In this document: positions 5,856-6,313 of the stretch, piece after piece
Numbering within the stretch: the first letter of the stretch is position 1
Layout: every line of letters begins with the position of its first letter
Source: Clostridia bacterium
GTDB lineage: Bacteria > Bacillota_A > Clostridia > Oscillospirales > CAG-272
Direction of reading: 5' to 3'
Length of the DNA: 6,313 bases
Assembly (NCBI GenBank): GCA_017407885.1
Contig: JAFQVU010000025.1
Location: forward strand, 1 to 6,313
The notes under the pieces: generated by a model
What the model was told of the DNA's origin: nothing
Seen by the model: the letters and a program-made list of their open reading frames with translations, nothing else
The model's database searches: none
Translations under genes and position numbers: made by a program

Positions 5856-6083
5856 ATGAAATCTGTTGATATCAAGCTCTCCTCTATCGAGGATGTACGC
5901 AATTTTGTAAATATCGTATCGAAATACACCATGGATATCGACCTTATGTCGGGACGTTACGTTGTTGACGCGAAGTCCATCATGGGTATCTTCTCGCTTG
6001 ATCTTTTGAAGCCCATCAAGCTTACCGCTCATGCTGAGGACACCGATGCACTCTTCGAGGATCTCAAACCTTACATCATATAA
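5856..6083 (+). CDS. HPr-like protein with the regulatory serine but no phosphocarrier histidine
   Basis: A 75-residue protein slightly shorter than ordinary HPr (about 85-88). The central block VDAKSIMGIFSLDL (37-50) matches the HPr signature around Ser-46 (KSIMGVMSL), so Ser41 is the likely equivalent that HPr kinase/phosphorylase would modify. The rest follows the HPr fold order: an N-terminal strand, a helix (about 11-23), strands at 26-38, and a C-terminal acidic helix ALFEDLKPYI. The N-terminal segment that in HPr reads GIHARPA is SIEDVRNFV here, so the His-15 used in sugar phosphotransfer is absent. It cannot act as a normal PTS carrier and may be a signalling or regulatory protein. 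This resembles the principle of Bacillus Crh, but the sequence is not Crh. Start: ATG eight bases after GGAG. It has its own strong promoter and terminator. Confidence 0.85.
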   Translation: MKSVDIKLSSIEDVRNFVNIVSKYTMDIDLMSGRYVVDAKSIMGIFSLDLLKPIKLTAHAEDTDALFEDLKPYII

Positions 6084-6093
6084 GAGTAATCTC

Positions 6094-6126
6094 AAACGGG
6101 ACGGAGAAATTCTCCGTCCCGTTTTT
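6094..6126 (+). terminator. Strong intrinsic terminator of the HPr-like gene, probably shared
   Basis: AAACGGGACGGAG (6094-6106) pairs perfectly with CTCCGTCCCGTTT (6112-6124): 13 bp, 5-nt loop, followed on the plus strand by a T run ending at 6126. It sits between two convergent genes. In the minus direction it follows the HTH gene and the exit sequence is TTTGAG, so it could also stop that transcript, less efficiently. Confidence 0.92.
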
Positions 6127-6141
6127 GTTCTTGACTGAAAT

Positions 6142-6313
6142 TCAGTCGTATCTTTTTCTAACGTCGGTCTGACCGAGCAGATAATCTATACTCGTGTCGT
6201 AGAAGCGCGCGAGCCTTATCAAAATGGTCGTAGGAATATCGTTTTCGCCTGTTTCATATTTGGAATATCCGGTTTGGGACATTCCGAGCATTTTCGCTAC
6301 ATCTGTTTGGTTG
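6142..6313 (-). CDS. Cro/CI-type (XRE) helix-turn-helix regulator, C-terminal part
   Basis: The last 56 residues of a small transcriptional regulator whose start lies beyond the right edge. The visible part begins inside the helix-turn-helix: NQTDVAKMLGMSQTGYSKYE, where the recognition helix is around MSQTGYSKYE. It continues with TGENDIPTTILIRLARFYD and ends in the typical SIDYLLGQTD of this family, followed by VRKRYD and the stop at 6142-6144. The pattern is that of the compact XRE repressors common in Clostridia, often just 65-75 residues, though a longer N-terminal part cannot be excluded. Target genes and ligand are unknown. The stop codon lies in a small inverted repeat, GACTGAAATTCAGTC (6133-6147). 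It converges on the HPr-like gene. Confidence 0.9.
   Translation of the reverse strand, partial: NQTDVAKMLGMSQTGYSKYETGENDIPTTILIRLARFYDTSIDYLLGQTDVRKRYD

Noticed and set aside
5811..6095. A 94-codon minus-strand frame opposite the HPr-like gene
   Set aside because: The plus-strand product has a clear HPr signature, promoter, ribosome binding site and terminator; the antisense frame has none.

Overview
The window looks like chromosomal DNA from a Gram-positive member of the Clostridia, probably Oscillospiraceae/Ruminococcaceae-like. This is inferred from strong GGAGG-type ribosome binding sites, sigma-A-like promoters, a membrane-anchored HtrA with one PDZ domain, an S-layer-homology (SLH) protein, a clostridial-type DUF1015 protein and an HPr-like protein with the Ser-46 motif. 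No rRNA, tRNA, insertion sequence, phage gene or CRISPR array was found. Species-level placement is not possible from the sequence alone.

Layout: the left two thirds is a run of minus-strand genes read in the order htrA (2923-4248), a radC-like gene (2116-2847), a D-Ala-D-Ala carboxypeptidase (879-2021) and an SLH-domain protein cut by the window edge (1-656). The SLH, radC and htrA genes have recognisable promoters; the carboxypeptidase has no clear one. A perfect 12-bp-stem terminator separates radC from the carboxypeptidase. Three of the four products act at or outside the membrane (quality-control protease, peptidoglycan trimming, surface protein), so this is loosely an envelope-maintenance cluster, but the promoters suggest separate units rather than one operon.

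From the 4249-4507 intergenic region transcription diverges. Rightward lie a DUF1015 gene (4508-5770) and a small HPr-like gene (5856-6083), each with a well-formed -35/-10 pair at 17-bp spacing. The HPr-like gene ends in a strong hairpin terminator that lies between it and a convergent partial gene for a Cro/CI-type regulator (6142-6313, minus).

No whole new system stands out. The points worth a second look are: (1) a perfect 11-bp inverted repeat that puts the carboxypeptidase Shine-Dalgarno in a loop and its AUG in the stem; (2) a second perfect 11-bp inverted repeat over the stop codon of the same gene; (3) a foldable, about 137-nt leader before the SLH gene; (4) a RadC-like protein without the two metal-binding histidines; (5) an HPr-like protein with the regulatory serine but no phosphocarrier histidine; (6) an htrA promoter with a perfect -10, no -35, and a TGACGG direct repeat at 11-bp spacing where the -35 should be.
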